Assembly: GCA_934643145.1 (NCBI GenBank)
Contig: CAKUBM010000001.1
Coordinates: 62,001 to 126,000, forward strand
From: an uncultured Collinsella sp.
GTDB lineage: Bacteria; Actinomycetota; Coriobacteriia; Coriobacteriales; Coriobacteriaceae
Length of the DNA: 64,000 nt
Direction: 5' to 3'
The first letter of the stretch is position 1, and every line of letters begins with the position of its first letter. Made by a program: the position numbers and the translations under genes. The notes beneath the pieces were generated by a model. It searched no databases, was not told where the DNA came from, and saw only the letters and a program-made list of their open reading frames with translations. Shown here one piece after another: positions 46,849 through 55,386 of this stretch.

Positions 46849-47892
46849 ATGGCTTCTAATGTTGATGCTTCTCTAGAGGAGACGCTCTCCTATATTACTG
46901 ACCAGTTGAAGACGCTGACTTCTATTGCTTCACCTACGGGCTATACCCGTGCGGCTACTGACTATCTAATGGAAACGTTGCGCGATATGGGCTTTGGCCC
47001 CGAGCGCTCCAATAAGGGCAACGTGTTGGTTGAGCTTGGCGGCGAGGGCGAGCCGCTCGTATTGGCGAGCCATGTCGATACCCTGGGCGCCATGGTGCGC
47101 TCCATCAAGGACAATGGTCGCCTGCGCCCCACGACCCTCGGCGGGCATCAGTGGTCTACGGCCGATGGCGAGAACTGCACCGTCTACACGCGTGACGGTA
47201 ATGTGTACACAGGCGTGGTCCTCAATACCGAGCCTTCGGCGCATGTGGCCGATGAGCCGGTCAAGACCATCGAGAAGAACATGGAGATCCTGCTCGATGA
47301 GAATGTCGACAGCAAGGATGATGTGCTTGAGCTGGGCATTCAGACTGGCGACATCATCGCTATGGATCCGCGTACCACGGTGACGGAGAGCGGCTACATC
47401 AAGAGCCGCTTCTTGGACGACAAACTGTCCGCGTCGATTCTGCTTGGTTTGGCCCGCGCCGTTGCCGACGGCGAGGTGACCCTTTCGCGCAAGGTTTCGC
47501 TGCTCTTTACGGTGTACGAGGAGGTCGGCCACGGCGGTGCGTTTGTGCCGGCCGACACGCGCGAGATGATCAGCGTGGACATGGGCTGCGTGGGCGACGA
47601 CCTGGGCTGCACCGAGCGCATGGTTTCGATTTGCGCCAAGGATTCGGGCGGTCCGTACAACTACGACCTGGTAACCACACTGTCCAACATCGCGCGCGAG
47701 CTGGAGCTCGATTACGCCATCGATGTGTACCCGCACTACGGCTCCGACGTCGAGGCCACGCTCTCGGCCGGCTACGACATTCGCCATGGTCTGATCGGCC
47801 CCGGCGTGTACGCGAGCCACAACTACGAGCGCAGCCACATCGACGGCGTGCGCAATACCTACGAGCTGGTCCGCGCCTACGTCCAGCGCTAA
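46849..47892 (+). CDS. M42 family metallopeptidase (aminopeptidase/endoglucanase-like)
   Basis: A 347-residue cytosolic dinuclear-zinc aminopeptidase of the M42 family, which typically forms tetrahedral dodecamers and trims oligopeptides. Motifs in order: ASHVDTLG with the first metal His and Asp, LDDKLSASIL with the bridging Asp, YEEVGHGG with the catalytic Glu, ISVDMG with another ligand, DVYPHYGSDVE, and SHNYERSH near the end with the last His. The start at 46849 has GGAAGG at 6 bp; the ATG at 46843 is too close. Monocistronic, upstream of a strong palindrome that probably ends the transcript. Confidence 0.93.
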   Translation: MASNVDASLEETLSYITDQLKTLTSIASPTGYTRAATDYLMETLRDMGFGPERSNKGNVLVELGGEGEPLVLASHVDTLGAMVRSIKDNGRLRPTTLGGHQWSTADGENCTVYTRDGNVYTGVVLNTEPSAHVADEPVKTIEKNMEILLDENVDSKDDVLELGIQTGDIIAMDPRTTVTESGYIKSRFLDDKLSASILLGLARAVADGEVTLSRKVSLLFTVYEEVGHGGAFVPADTREMISVDMGCVGDDLGCTERMVSICAKDSGGPYNYDLVTTLSNIARELELDYAIDVYPHYGSDVEATLSAGYDIRHGLIGPGVYASHNYERSHIDGVRNTYELVRAYVQR

Positions 47893-47945
47893 CGATGCAG
47901 CGGCCTCGGCTGACACAATAGTGCCGACCGAGGCCGTCCTCTCAA

Positions 47946-48012
47946 AGTTGCGGTGAAATAGGGACTGTTTGGCGGTTTTAAACGCTTAAACAGTCCCTAT
48001 TTCACCGCAACT
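47946..48012. repeat. Perfect 25-bp-arm palindrome (family B)
   Basis: The left arm (47946-47970, core GCGGTGAAATAGGGACTG) and right arm (47988-48012) are perfectly complementary over 25 bp around a 17-bp loop that itself contains TTTTAAACGCTTAAA. It lies between the convergent M42 and mnmA genes and probably terminates both. Related copies are at 59032-59094 and, in part, 16-36. Confidence 0.9.
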
Positions 48013-48028
48013 TATAAAGGGGATGGGG

Positions 48029-49129
48029 CTATTTGATGGCTGCCGTAACGGTGCCGCCGCCCAGGACGACGTCGCCGCGGTAGACGACGATGGCCTGGCC
48101 GGGGGCGATGGCTCGCTGTGGCTCGTCAAAGGTCAGCAACATTTGCCCGTCTTCGCCGCGCGTAAGGGTCGCTGCCTGGTCTTTCTGACGGTAGCGGTAC
48201 TTGGCACCTACGCGAATGCCGCCGGCATCGAGCTCTGCCCCCATGCGGTCGGCAGGGGCGCTCCAAATCCAGTCGTTGGCCGTGAGTGCCGAGGCGGTCA
48301 GGTCCTCGGCCTCGCCCAGATGCACGGTGTTGTTGGCGGCGTCGACGCCCGTCACATACACGGGATGTGCCATCGCAATGCCCAGGCCCTTGCGCTGGCC
48401 GATGGTGTAGCGCAGCGCGCCATTGTGGCGTCCGACCACGCTGCCGTCGCGCCATACGATGTCGCCCGGTGCAGCGGGATGTCCGCAGCGGCGCTCGATA
48501 TAGCCCGCGTAGTCACCGTCTGGAATAAAGCAGATGTCCTCGCTTTCTGCCTTCTTGGCGTTAACAAAGCCCTGCTCGGTGGCTATGCGGCGCACGTCGC
48601 GCTCTTTGTCCAAGCCTGCCAGCGGAAAAATCGTGCGCGCCAGACGCTCCTGCGTAAGCGAATACAAAAAGTAGCTCTGGTCCTTTTTGGGGTCCTCGCC
48701 GCGATGTAGCTGCCAGGTGCCGTCTGCCGCCTGGCTTGTTTTGGCGTAATGGCCCGTGGCGATGCAGTCGCAGCCCATGTCCAGCGCCGCATCGAGCAGC
48801 GCGCCAAACTTAATGCGGCGGTTGCAGATAATGCACGGATTGGGCGTCAGCCCCTCCTGGTAGGCGTTCACAAAGCGCTCGATTACGTTACGGTCGAAGG
48901 TTTGCTGCAAGTCGAGCACGTGATGGGGTATCCCCAGGCGCTCGGCGACGGCCTTTGCATCGGCGATGTCGCGGTCGACCTTACTCATGCCCGTGGTGGG
49001 ATCGGGCGCGGGACAGGTGAGGCGCATGGTGGCACCGACACATTCGTAACCCTGACTTTTGAGCAGATACGCGGTCACGCTGGAATCGACGCCGCCGCTC
49101 ATGGCGACGAGCACGCGCTTGTTGTGCAT
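48029..49129 (-). CDS. mnmA: tRNA-specific 2-thiouridylase
   Basis: A 366-residue MnmA, which thiolates U34 of tRNA for Lys, Glu and Gln. The ATP-pyrophosphatase P-loop is MSGGVDSSVTAYLL; the acid D-x-x-Y/Q elements follow. The catalytic Cys is in NPCIICNRRIKFG and its partner in AESEDICFIPDGDY. The SAD and beta-barrel C-terminal parts (GYIERRCGHPAAPGDIVW, YTIGQRKGLGIA) are present. Length is typical. The start at 49129 has GGAGAACC upstream. It is next to cysK, which would provide cysteine for the sulfur carrier, although a terminator separates them. Confidence 0.97.
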   Translation of the reverse strand: MHNKRVLVAMSGGVDSSVTAYLLKSQGYECVGATMRLTCPAPDPTTGMSKVDRDIADAKAVAERLGIPHHVLDLQQTFDRNVIERFVNAYQEGLTPNPCIICNRRIKFGALLDAALDMGCDCIATGHYAKTSQAADGTWQLHRGEDPKKDQSYFLYSLTQERLARTIFPLAGLDKERDVRRIATEQGFVNAKKAESEDICFIPDGDYAGYIERRCGHPAAPGDIVWRDGSVVGRHNGALRYTIGQRKGLGIAMAHPVYVTGVDAANNTVHLGEAEDLTASALTANDWIWSAPADRMGAELDAGGIRVGAKYRYRQKDQAATLTRGEDGQMLLTFDEPQRAIAPGQAIVVYRGDVVLGGGTVTAAIK

Positions 49130-49157
49130 GGGGAGGTTCTCCTTGGTGGCATGTGGC

Positions 49158-49197
49158 CAAAAAAGAAAAGCGGCGCGGGAGGCTGGTTCCGCGCCGC
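49158..49197 (-). terminator. Rho-independent terminator of cysK
   Basis: On the minus strand, GCGGCGCGG pairs with CCGCGCCGC and is followed by TTTTCTTTTTTGG. It separates cysK from mnmA. Between 49198 and 49309 the only structure is the small palindrome CTCGTTCTAGGAACGAG. Confidence 0.9.
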
Positions 49198-49309
49198 AGA
49201 CATTGTAGCAAGTTCGGGCGTCCTGTGGGACACCCTGTTGGGATGAGCTCAGGCTGCCAGAAGAGAGGGGAGACCGGCGTGCCTTGGACTCGTTCTAGGA
49301 ACGAGAGCT

Positions 49310-50248
49310 CTAGTCCTGGAAGAGTGCCGTGGACAGGTAGCGCTCGCCGGTGTCGGCGAGCAGCGCCACGATGGTCTTGCCCTCGTTCTCGGGGCGCTTG
49401 GCCAGCTGCAGTGCGGCCCACACGGCGGCGCCGGACGAAATGCCCACGAGCACGCCCTCCTTGTGGCCCACGGCGCGGCCGGTGGCAAAGGCGTCGTCGT
49501 TCTCGACGGGGATGATCTCGTCGTAGACCTGGGTGTCGAGGACGTCGGGCACAAAGCCGGCGCCGATACCCTGGATCTTGTGCGGGCCGGCCTGGCCCTT
49601 GGAGAGCACCGGGGAGGTGGCGGGCTCGACGGCGACGACCTGAATCTCGGGGTTTTGCTCCTTGAGGAACTCGCCCACGCCGGTCACGGTGCCGCCGGTG
49701 CCAACGCCGGCGACGAAGATGTCGACCTTGCCGTCGGTGTCGTCCCAGATCTCGGGGCCGGTCGTGGCCTTGTGAATGGCGGGGTTCGCGGGGTTCACAA
49801 ACTGGCCGGCGATGATGCTGTTGGGGGTCTCCTTCTGCAGCTCCTCGGCCTTGGCGATGGCGCCCTTCATGCCCTTGGAGCCGTCGGTGAGCACGAGCTG
49901 CGCGCCGTATGCCTGCATGAGCTTGCGGCGCTCGACGGACATGGTCTCGGGCATGGTGATGATCACCTTGTAGCCGCGGGCCGCCGCCACCGAGGCGATG
50001 CCGACGCCGGTGTTGCCGCTCGTGGGCTCGATGATGGTGTAGTCGCCGCCGCGCACGAGCTTGCCGGCTTTCTCGGCCTCGTCAATCATGTTCTTGGCGA
50101 CGCGGTCCTTAACGGAGCCGGCGGGGTTGAAGTACTCGAGCTTGACGAGCACACGTGCTTTGAGGTCCTCGTCGGCCTCAAAGTGGGTGAGCTCAAGAAG
50201 CGGGGTGTGGCCGATAAGCTGATCGATGGACGTGTAAACCTTGCTCAT
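49310..50248 (-). CDS. cysK: Cysteine synthase A (O-acetylserine sulfhydrylase)
   Basis: A 312-residue PLP enzyme making L-cysteine from O-acetyl-L-serine and sulfide. PLP binds Lys47 in [11 protein letters not shown]; the substrate loop is TSGNTGVG, and the phosphate site is [23 protein letters not shown] near the end is typical. Length and motifs fit CysK rather than the CysM or CBS forms. GGAGG lies upstream. The Rrf2-type regulator at 50502 is divergent, and the 253-bp region between holds a palindrome. This arrangement suggests Rrf2-type (CymR-like) control by cysteine status. Confidence 0.96.
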   Translation of the reverse strand: MSKVYTSIDQLIGHTPLLELTHFEADEDLKARVLVKLEYFNPAGSVKDRVAKNMIDEAEKAGKLVRGGDYTIIEPTSGNTGVGIASVAAARGYKVIITMPETMSVERRKLMQAYGAQLVLTDGSKGMKGAIAKAEELQKETPNSIIAGQFVNPANPAIHKATTGPEIWDDTDGKVDIFVAGVGTGGTVTGVGEFLKEQNPEIQVVAVEPATSPVLSKGQAGPHKIQGIGAGFVPDVLDTQVYDEIIPVENDDAFATGRAVGHKEGVLVGISSGAAVWAALQLAKRPENEGKTIVALLADTGERYLSTALFQD

Positions 50249-50353
50249 GATGAACCTCCAAAGTGTTCAAATGACTGGATACCGTGTGGTTTTACGGTGT
50301 GTGTAGCAGCGAAACCCACAAACCTTATAGGTTGTTCGTTTTGCTGTTGGGAA

Positions 50354-50382
50354 GCATACTAGACACTAAAGCCTAGTAATGC
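50354..50382. promoter_or_regulatory. Inverted repeat in the cysK-rrf2 divergent region
   Basis: GCATACTAG (50354-50362) and CTAGTAATGC (50373-50382) are complementary but for one extra base, around a 10-bp centre. It is closest to cysK and is a candidate operator for the Rrf2 regulator. Confidence 0.55.
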
Positions 50383-50501
50383 AATAGGAAATAGGAGTTT
50401 ATTGCAAGTTGATTAACCATCTTGACCGGAACGGGTATTTTCAAAGCCAATTTTTCGGCTAGAATTTCAACGAACTAAAAGACCGAAAGGCAGCACTATA
50501 T

Positions 50502-50930
50502 ATGTTGGTTTCTACTAAGGGCAGATATGCCCTGCGCGTTATGGTCGACCTGGCCGAGCACCAAGCGGCCGGTCGCATCCCGCTTAAAGAGATTGCGGCA
50601 CGTCAGGGTATTTCGGAGAAGTACCTCGAGAATATTCTGGCGACGCTCGTGCGCGCCAATATGCTCTCGGGCATGCGCGGCAAGGGCGGCGGCTATGTGC
50701 TCACACGCCCGCCCGAGCAGTACACGGTGGGCGAGATCTTGCGCCTGACCGAGGGCAGCCTGGCGCCGGTCGCCTGTCTGGATGGCGACTGCAAGGGTTG
50801 CTCGCGATCTGATGAGTGCCCCACGCTCGACGTGTGGAAGAACCTGGACAAGCTCATCAACGACTACCTCGATGGCGTGACGCTCGATGCGCTCGTCGCC
50901 CCCAACGACGGCTACGACTACGTAATCTAG
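50502..50930 (+). CDS. Rrf2 family transcriptional regulator
   Basis: A 142-residue winged-helix repressor. MLVSTKGRYALRVMVDLAE is the family signature; the recognition helix is in IPLKEIAARQGISEKYLENIL and the wing in GKGGGYVLTRPPEQYTVGEIL. Cys residues at ACLDGDCKGCSRSDECPTL form a four-Cys cluster of the IscR/NsrR/RsrR kind, so it may bind an Fe-S centre. It starts the plus-strand transcript opposite cysK. It could sense Fe-S or cysteine status as CymR/IscR do. The start has GAAAGG upstream. Confidence 0.92.
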   Translation: MLVSTKGRYALRVMVDLAEHQAAGRIPLKEIAARQGISEKYLENILATLVRANMLSGMRGKGGGYVLTRPPEQYTVGEILRLTEGSLAPVACLDGDCKGCSRSDECPTLDVWKNLDKLINDYLDGVTLDALVAPNDGYDYVI

Positions 50931-50998
50931 CCCCACCTGCCATGTGGGGACAGGGTGGAAATGGCAGATTCTCTCGCCCTTTGAGACTTGGCAAATAA

Positions 50999-51038
50999 GA
51001 AGGCCGCCCATTTTTTTGCGATGGGCGGCCTTCGTTTT
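50999..51038. terminator. Bidirectional terminator
   Basis: GAAGGCCGCCCAT and ATGGGCGGCCTTC form a 13-bp perfect stem around TTTTTTGCG, with GTTTT after it and CTTATTT-like sequence on the other side. It serves the convergent rrf2 and holin-like genes. Confidence 0.88.
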
Positions 51039-51073
51039 GGGCTGTTGAGACGGGCGCGGCCGGAATGGTCGTT

Positions 51074-51439
51074 TTAGCCCTCGGCGATGCTGTCGAGGAT
51101 GCTGCGCATGATGGACACCAGGATGCCGCCCATAAAGGCCGATCCAAAGCTGGCGATGGAGATACCCGCGCCCAGCAGATTGACCGACAGGTAGCTGGCC
51201 AGCTCGAGCATAAAGCTGTTGACTACGAGCTGAAAAATACCCAGCGTAATGATCGTGAGCGGCAGCGAGATGACCGTCAGGAACGGCTTGACGAGCGAAT
51301 CGACGATGTTGAGGAACAGTCCCACGAAGGCGAAACAGACCCAGGCCTCGGCAAAACCGAAGGGCTGGATGCCGGGAACGAGGAACGTGGCAATCGCGAT
51401 GGCGATCGAGGTAAAGAGCCAGTTAAGCATAAAGCGCAT
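51074..51439 (-). CDS. Phage holin family protein (DUF360/YvlD-like small membrane protein)
   Basis: A 121-residue membrane protein with four hydrophobic segments (LNWLFTSIAIAIATFLVPGI, WVCFAFVGLFLNI, LTIITLGIFQLVVNSFMLELA, GSAFMGGILVSIM). The phrase NIVDSLVKPFLTVISLPLTI is the hallmark of the YvlD/DUF360 family. In most bacteria it is a chromosomal membrane protein not part of a phage; no other phage genes are here. The start at 51439 has AGAAAGGA upstream; a long upstream in-frame extension was rejected. Confidence 0.88.
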   Translation of the reverse strand: MRFMLNWLFTSIAIAIATFLVPGIQPFGFAEAWVCFAFVGLFLNIVDSLVKPFLTVISLPLTIITLGIFQLVVNSFMLELASYLSVNLLGAGISIASFGSAFMGGILVSIMRSILDSIAEG

Positions 51440-51761
51440 GGTGTGAATCCTTTCTTGCGCATGGCGTGGTGAGGGAGCGTAAGGGGCACATGCCTTTGCA
51501 ACTTGGATGGGTGCGGGGCACGGTCCTGTTTGGGCGCCCATTGTCTCAGATATTCGTGGAGCTTGCGTGCGCATTCGGTTTCAAAACGGCGTTCGTCCTA
51601 GAAAACGCGCCGCTGGCAGAGAGTTTTGCCGCTTTAGTTTGGTGGTGTGCTAAACTGCTACGGGCAAAAGCCACAGGCGTTGCCCTATTGCATAGAACGG
51701 GCGAACGATGCCCGATGTCAGTATCAACTTCGATGCCTTTTGGCGGGTTTGGCGGTGATCG
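51440..51761. other. Intergenic region between the holin-like and YerC genes
   Basis: 322 bp without a gene. It contains short hairpins (GGGCAA ... TTGCCC at 51662-51685 and GGGCGAACGATGCCC after it) in the likely YerC leader, and a weak -10 (TAAACT at 51651). No repeats of families A to E. Confidence 0.45.
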
Positions 51762-52061
51762 ATGAATATCGAGAACATGTTTGACAAGCCTGATGTCAAG
51801 CAGCTGGTCCACGCATTTAGTCTTTTGGATGACGAGAAGGATATCCAAGCGTTTTTGACCGATATCTGCACGCCGCGCGAGATCTGCGATCTATCGCAGC
51901 GTCTGCAGGTCGCGCGTTATCTGGACGAGGGCGAGCCCTATGTCGAGGTTCAGGCGCGTACCGGCGCTTCGTCCACCACGGTGAGCCGCGTTTCAAAGGC
52001 GCTGAACGGCGAGTACGGTGGCTATCGCAAGATCCTCATCAAACTGGAGGATGGCGAGTAG
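51762..52061 (+). CDS. YerC/YecD family TrpR-related protein
   Basis: A 99-residue all-helical DNA-binding protein. The TrpR-like helix-turn-helix is in TPREICDLSQRLQVARYLDEG, then EVQARTGASSTTVSRVSKAL. Bacterial homologues are found in Firmicutes and Actinobacteria and are annotated as TrpR-related repressor YerC/YecD. Their targets are unknown. The ATG at 51762 has only a weak ribosome site. A strong terminator follows. Confidence 0.9.
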   Translation: MNIENMFDKPDVKQLVHAFSLLDDEKDIQAFLTDICTPREICDLSQRLQVARYLDEGEPYVEVQARTGASSTTVSRVSKALNGEYGGYRKILIKLEDGE

Positions 52062-52088
52062 GCCAGCGGCAACAAACGAATTGCGCAG

Positions 52089-52114
52089 AACCGTCCCTTC
52101 GGGGGCGGTTTTTT
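52089..52114 (+). terminator. Rho-independent terminator after YerC
   Basis: AACCGTCCC and GGGGGCGGTT form a short stem with a TTC loop, followed by TTTT. Confidence 0.85.
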
Positions 52115-52218
52115 GATCCTTTGGGGACGGAGGAAATCTGTTGCCGTGGGGCAAATCTGTCCGCGTGGGCGGGTAGGATGGATGCATTGATTATTGCGAA
52201 CAGTTTGAGCGGAGGACC

Positions 52219-55200
52219 ATGCCTGTTCGAATCTATACCACCAATGCCGGCGCGGATTTGAGCGATGCCGAGGCGGCGCTGCTCGCCGACCTGGTTGCCC
52301 GCCATGGACGTGCCGTTTTGCTGGCGCCTACGTTTGCCGAGCTCGATCTGTGCCGTCATGATGCGGCGGAAGCCGGCGTTTCGCTGGGTATTGACTACAA
52401 GACGCCTACATCGTGGCTTCGCTCGCTTTGGGAGCTTTTGGGCGACGGGCGCGGTTTCGTCGACAACCTGCAGCGCCAGATGCTGTTTTCGGACATGGTA
52501 GCGCGTCTCGACGACGCCGACCTGCAGCCGCTTTCGCGCAGCCAGGGCACGGTGCGTATGCTCGCGCGTATGGCTCGCGATGTGCTGCCGGGTGTGGCAG
52601 GGACAGGTGCCGAGCGTTGCTGCGACAACGTTTGCAAGCCCAAGCCCAGAAGCGACGCCGAGGCTCGCGTGTTTGAACTTTTGTGCGCCTATGCGAGCGG
52701 CTTGGACCGTCGAGACATGGTCGAGCCCTGCGAGGCGGCTGACATTATGGCCGGTGCCCTGGCCGATAACCTGCCGGCGTGCACCCGCGCCGTATGCGTG
52801 CGCGGTATCATGTCGTTTACGCACGGCCTGCTCGAGTTACTGTCTGCCGTGGCGAACAATGGGGGAGAGGTCGTCGTGCTGCTTGCCCGCGAGCAGGCGG
52901 CGATGCGCGAGGACCTGGCTGCCGCCTTTGATGCCCGCGGTGTGCTGTTTGAGGTTGCCCCGTTGGGGGAGAACGCCGGCGCGTCCGAGACCGCTTCTGC
53001 GCCTGCTGCTCAGCCTATTTTTATAGAGGTGGCCGGCCCCCATGCCCGCGCCCGCGCTTATGTGGATGCTCTTGAGAACCTGGTCGCGGCATGTGGGGAG
53101 TCCGTGTCGCGCGACGGCGCCGCGACAAACTCCGACCCCACGCGCGTGCTCGTTGTTTCCGCCCGGGCACCCCAGCTGTTCGGCGAACTCGCTGCCCGTT
53201 TGGCGGCGCGTCACATTGCGGCCGAGACGACTGAGTTCACGGCGTTTTACCAATCCATTGCGGGCAGGCAGTTTGCGGCACTTGCCGGCCTGATCGAGCG
53301 CATGAAGGCCGCCGATGAGGGCATGGCGTCAAAGACCGAATGGTGGCCCGCGCCGGAGCTTACCGACTGGATCTACAGTCCGCTTTCGGGCGCTGATGCC
53401 GTCAATGCCCGTACCTTCGATAAGAACATGCGTCTCTCGCGCAGCAAGACTACCGCGGGCGTTAAGAGCCTACTTCAGAGCGTCCAAGGCCAGGTGAGGG
53501 GCGCGCGCAAGGCGGCGAGCGACGAGAACTGGTTTAAGAACGTGCCGTGTGTGGTTTCGGACGTGTTCCAAGCGCTGTGGCGCGACAAACCCGTGACGGC
53601 GCTCAAGGCCATGCTTGCCGTTGCCGAGGCGTTGCCCGATCGCTCGCTGGGCAGCTTGGATGGCCAAGCCCGTCGCCAGGCGGAGGTGGCTCTGCTGCGC
53701 CACGTCATCGACATCCTTATGAACGATGCTCGCGCGCTCGACGTGTCGCAGGCCGCGACCGTGCCCGTGCTCGATGGCATTCGCACCAAGGTGGACAAGC
53801 GTAGCACCGCCTACGATTACGAGACCTACGAGGTTGACCGTGCGCCACGCGCCCAAGTGCGCTTTGCTTCGCTTGCCGATGCGGCAGGCCTGCGCCCCGA
53901 TAGCTACGATGCCGTGCTGTTTGCCGACGTCGACCTGGACAGTTATCCGCTCTCACATGAGGAGGGCCCGCTGGCCACGCTGACGGCAGAGTTAGATCGC
54001 AGCGGCGTGACGCTTGAGCCTGCGGCTTTGCTGCGCGCACGCTTTGGCCGCGCGATGCAAGCGGCACGCGGTCCGGTTGCGCTCGCTCGTGTGACCCACG
54101 ATCGTCAGGCGCGCGAGTGCTATCCGGCGGCCGTGTGGACTGAGTTGCGTGCGCACGCCAAGGCCGCCGACGCCAAGGCCGCCGACGCCAAGGCCGCTGA
54201 CGCCGACAAGACTGTTGACGACGCTAAGGCCGCTGGCGCCGACAAGGCGAAGTGCGTGGGTGAGGGTGATATCGTAAGGGACTTCGATCCCGCGGCAGGC
54301 GAAGGTCTCAAGCGCGAGCGCGTGACCTGTGAAGCCCCTCAGCATCTGAGTGCCGAGGCCGTGCCGTATTTGGTCCTGCGTCGTCGCGATGGCGAGGGCG
54401 AGGACGCGCCACTCGTGCCGCGCCTGACGTCCGCCTCGCAGATCGAGGCCTATTCCGCCTGCCCGTTATGCTGGTTCGTCTCGTACCGCGTGAAGCCCCA
54501 GTCGATCGACGCCGGCTTTGGCAACATGGAGAAGGGCAACTTTGTCCACGACGTGCTGGAACACCTGCACGCCCGTCTGCCCCAGGAGGGCATGGAGCGC
54601 GTGACGCCCGAGAACCTGCCGCGCGCGAAGGAGCTGCTGCACGAGGTTTTTGCCGAGACCCTGGCCGAGCACGCCGGCAAGCGCGGTACCGAGGGCCCGC
54701 TGGTGCCGCTCTCTCCAGTGGAGGAGCGCCAGGTGGCCGAGATTTTGCCGCAGCTGGAGGGCGTTCTTGCCTACGAGTCCGAGGCACTCGCGCCCTTCGC
54801 GCCGCGCTACCTGGAGTTTGCGTTCAACGAGCTTCAGGTCGAGTATGCCGGCTGGCCGCTCGGCGGGCGCATCGACCGCGTGGATGTGGATGCCGAGAAT
54901 CGCGCCGTGGTAATCGACTACAAGCACCGTTCGGGTGTCGAGGAGTTTAAGCTCGCCGATCCCACGGTGCGCGACGAGGGGTCGGGCGAGGCCCCCATCG
55001 ACGACCCGCGCTGGTTGCCGCCCCATACCCAGACACTCATCTACGCGCAGGCCATGCGCCGGGCGCTGGATCTGGATACCCGCGCTGCGCTCTATTTTTC
55101 GACCAAGGGCGGCAAGCCCGCGCTGCGCGGTGCGGCGAGCGCCGAGTTGCTTGAGGAAGAGCGCGGCGACGGCCGCATCCCGGGCCTTAAGAAGGGCTTT

Positions 55201-55383
55201 CCCGGCGAGGGCGGCAACATGGACTTCGATGCGCTGCTCGATCGCGTGGAGACCGGCATTGCCGAGCGTCTGCGCGAGCTCGAGGCAGGCAACGTTGCCG
55301 CCGTCGACCCGACGTCGGTTCAGGCCGTGCATGCGCGCTGCTCGTATAACCACGAAGGAACGTTTGTAAGGAGGGGCGTGTAG
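52219..55383 (+). CDS. addB: PD-(D/E)XK nuclease family protein (AddB-like)
   Basis: A 1054-residue partner of the following AddA-like gene, in the place and form of AddB/RexB, which with AddA processes double-strand breaks. The N-terminal part is the helicase-like, poorly conserved AddB body without a clear Walker A. The C-terminal nuclease (about 735-1040) has SASQIEAYSACPLCWFVSYR, GRIDRVDVDAENRAVVIDYK (the GxxDRxD...DYK nuclease core) and a final HARCSYNHEGTF. In AddB the last block normally contributes several Cys to an Fe-S cluster; only one Cys is visible here, so the cluster is probably absent or altered. An unusual (AKAAD)n run occurs at about residues 646-678. The start has GGAGG upstream. 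Confidence 0.78.
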   Translation: MPVRIYTTNAGADLSDAEAALLADLVARHGRAVLLAPTFAELDLCRHDAAEAGVSLGIDYKTPTSWLRSLWELLGDGRGFVDNLQRQMLFSDMVARLDDADLQPLSRSQGTVRMLARMARDVLPGVAGTGAERCCDNVCKPKPRSDAEARVFELLCAYASGLDRRDMVEPCEAADIMAGALADNLPACTRAVCVRGIMSFTHGLLELLSAVANNGGEVVVLLAREQAAMREDLAAAFDARGVLFEVAPLGENAGASETASAPAAQPIFIEVAGPHARARAYVDALENLVAACGESVSRDGAATNSDPTRVLVVSARAPQLFGELAARLAARHIAAETTEFTAFYQSIAGRQFAALAGLIERMKAADEGMASKTEWWPAPELTDWIYSPLSGADAVNARTFDKNMRLSRSKTTAGVKSLLQSVQGQVRGARKAASDENWFKNVPCVVSDVFQALWRDKPVTALKAMLAVAEALPDRSLGSLDGQARRQAEVALLRHVIDILMNDARALDVSQAATVPVLDGIRTKVDKRSTAYDYETYEVDRAPRAQVRFASLADAAGLRPDSYDAVLFADVDLDSYPLSHEEGPLATLTAELDRSGVTLEPAALLRARFGRAMQAARGPVALARVTHDRQARECYPAAVWTELRAHAKAADAKAADAKAADADKTVDDAKAAGADKAKCVGEGDIVRDFDPAAGEGLKRERVTCEAPQHLSAEAVPYLVLRRRDGEGEDAPLVPRLTSASQIEAYSACPLCWFVSYRVKPQSIDAGFGNMEKGNFVHDVLEHLHARLPQEGMERVTPENLPRAKELLHEVFAETLAEHAGKRGTEGPLVPLSPVEERQVAEILPQLEGVLAYESEALAPFAPRYLEFAFNELQVEYAGWPLGGRIDRVDVDAENRAVVIDYKHRSGVEEFKLADPTVRDEGSGEAPIDDPRWLPPHTQTLIYAQAMRRALDLDTRAALYFSTKGGKPALRGAASAELLEEERGDGRIPGLKKGFPGEGGNMDFDALLDRVETGIAERLRELEAGNVAAVDPTSVQAVHARCSYNHEGTFVRRGV

Positions 55384-55386
55384 ACC

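Noticed and set aside
51074..51439. Phage remnant, on the basis of the holin-family name
   Set aside because: This family is a chromosomal membrane protein; no other phage gene, integrase or att site was seen.
54150..54260. Frameshift or assembly fault in the AddB-like gene at the AKAAD repeats
   Set aside because: The frame stays open through the repeats and continues into a good nuclease domain, so it is an in-frame low-complexity insert.
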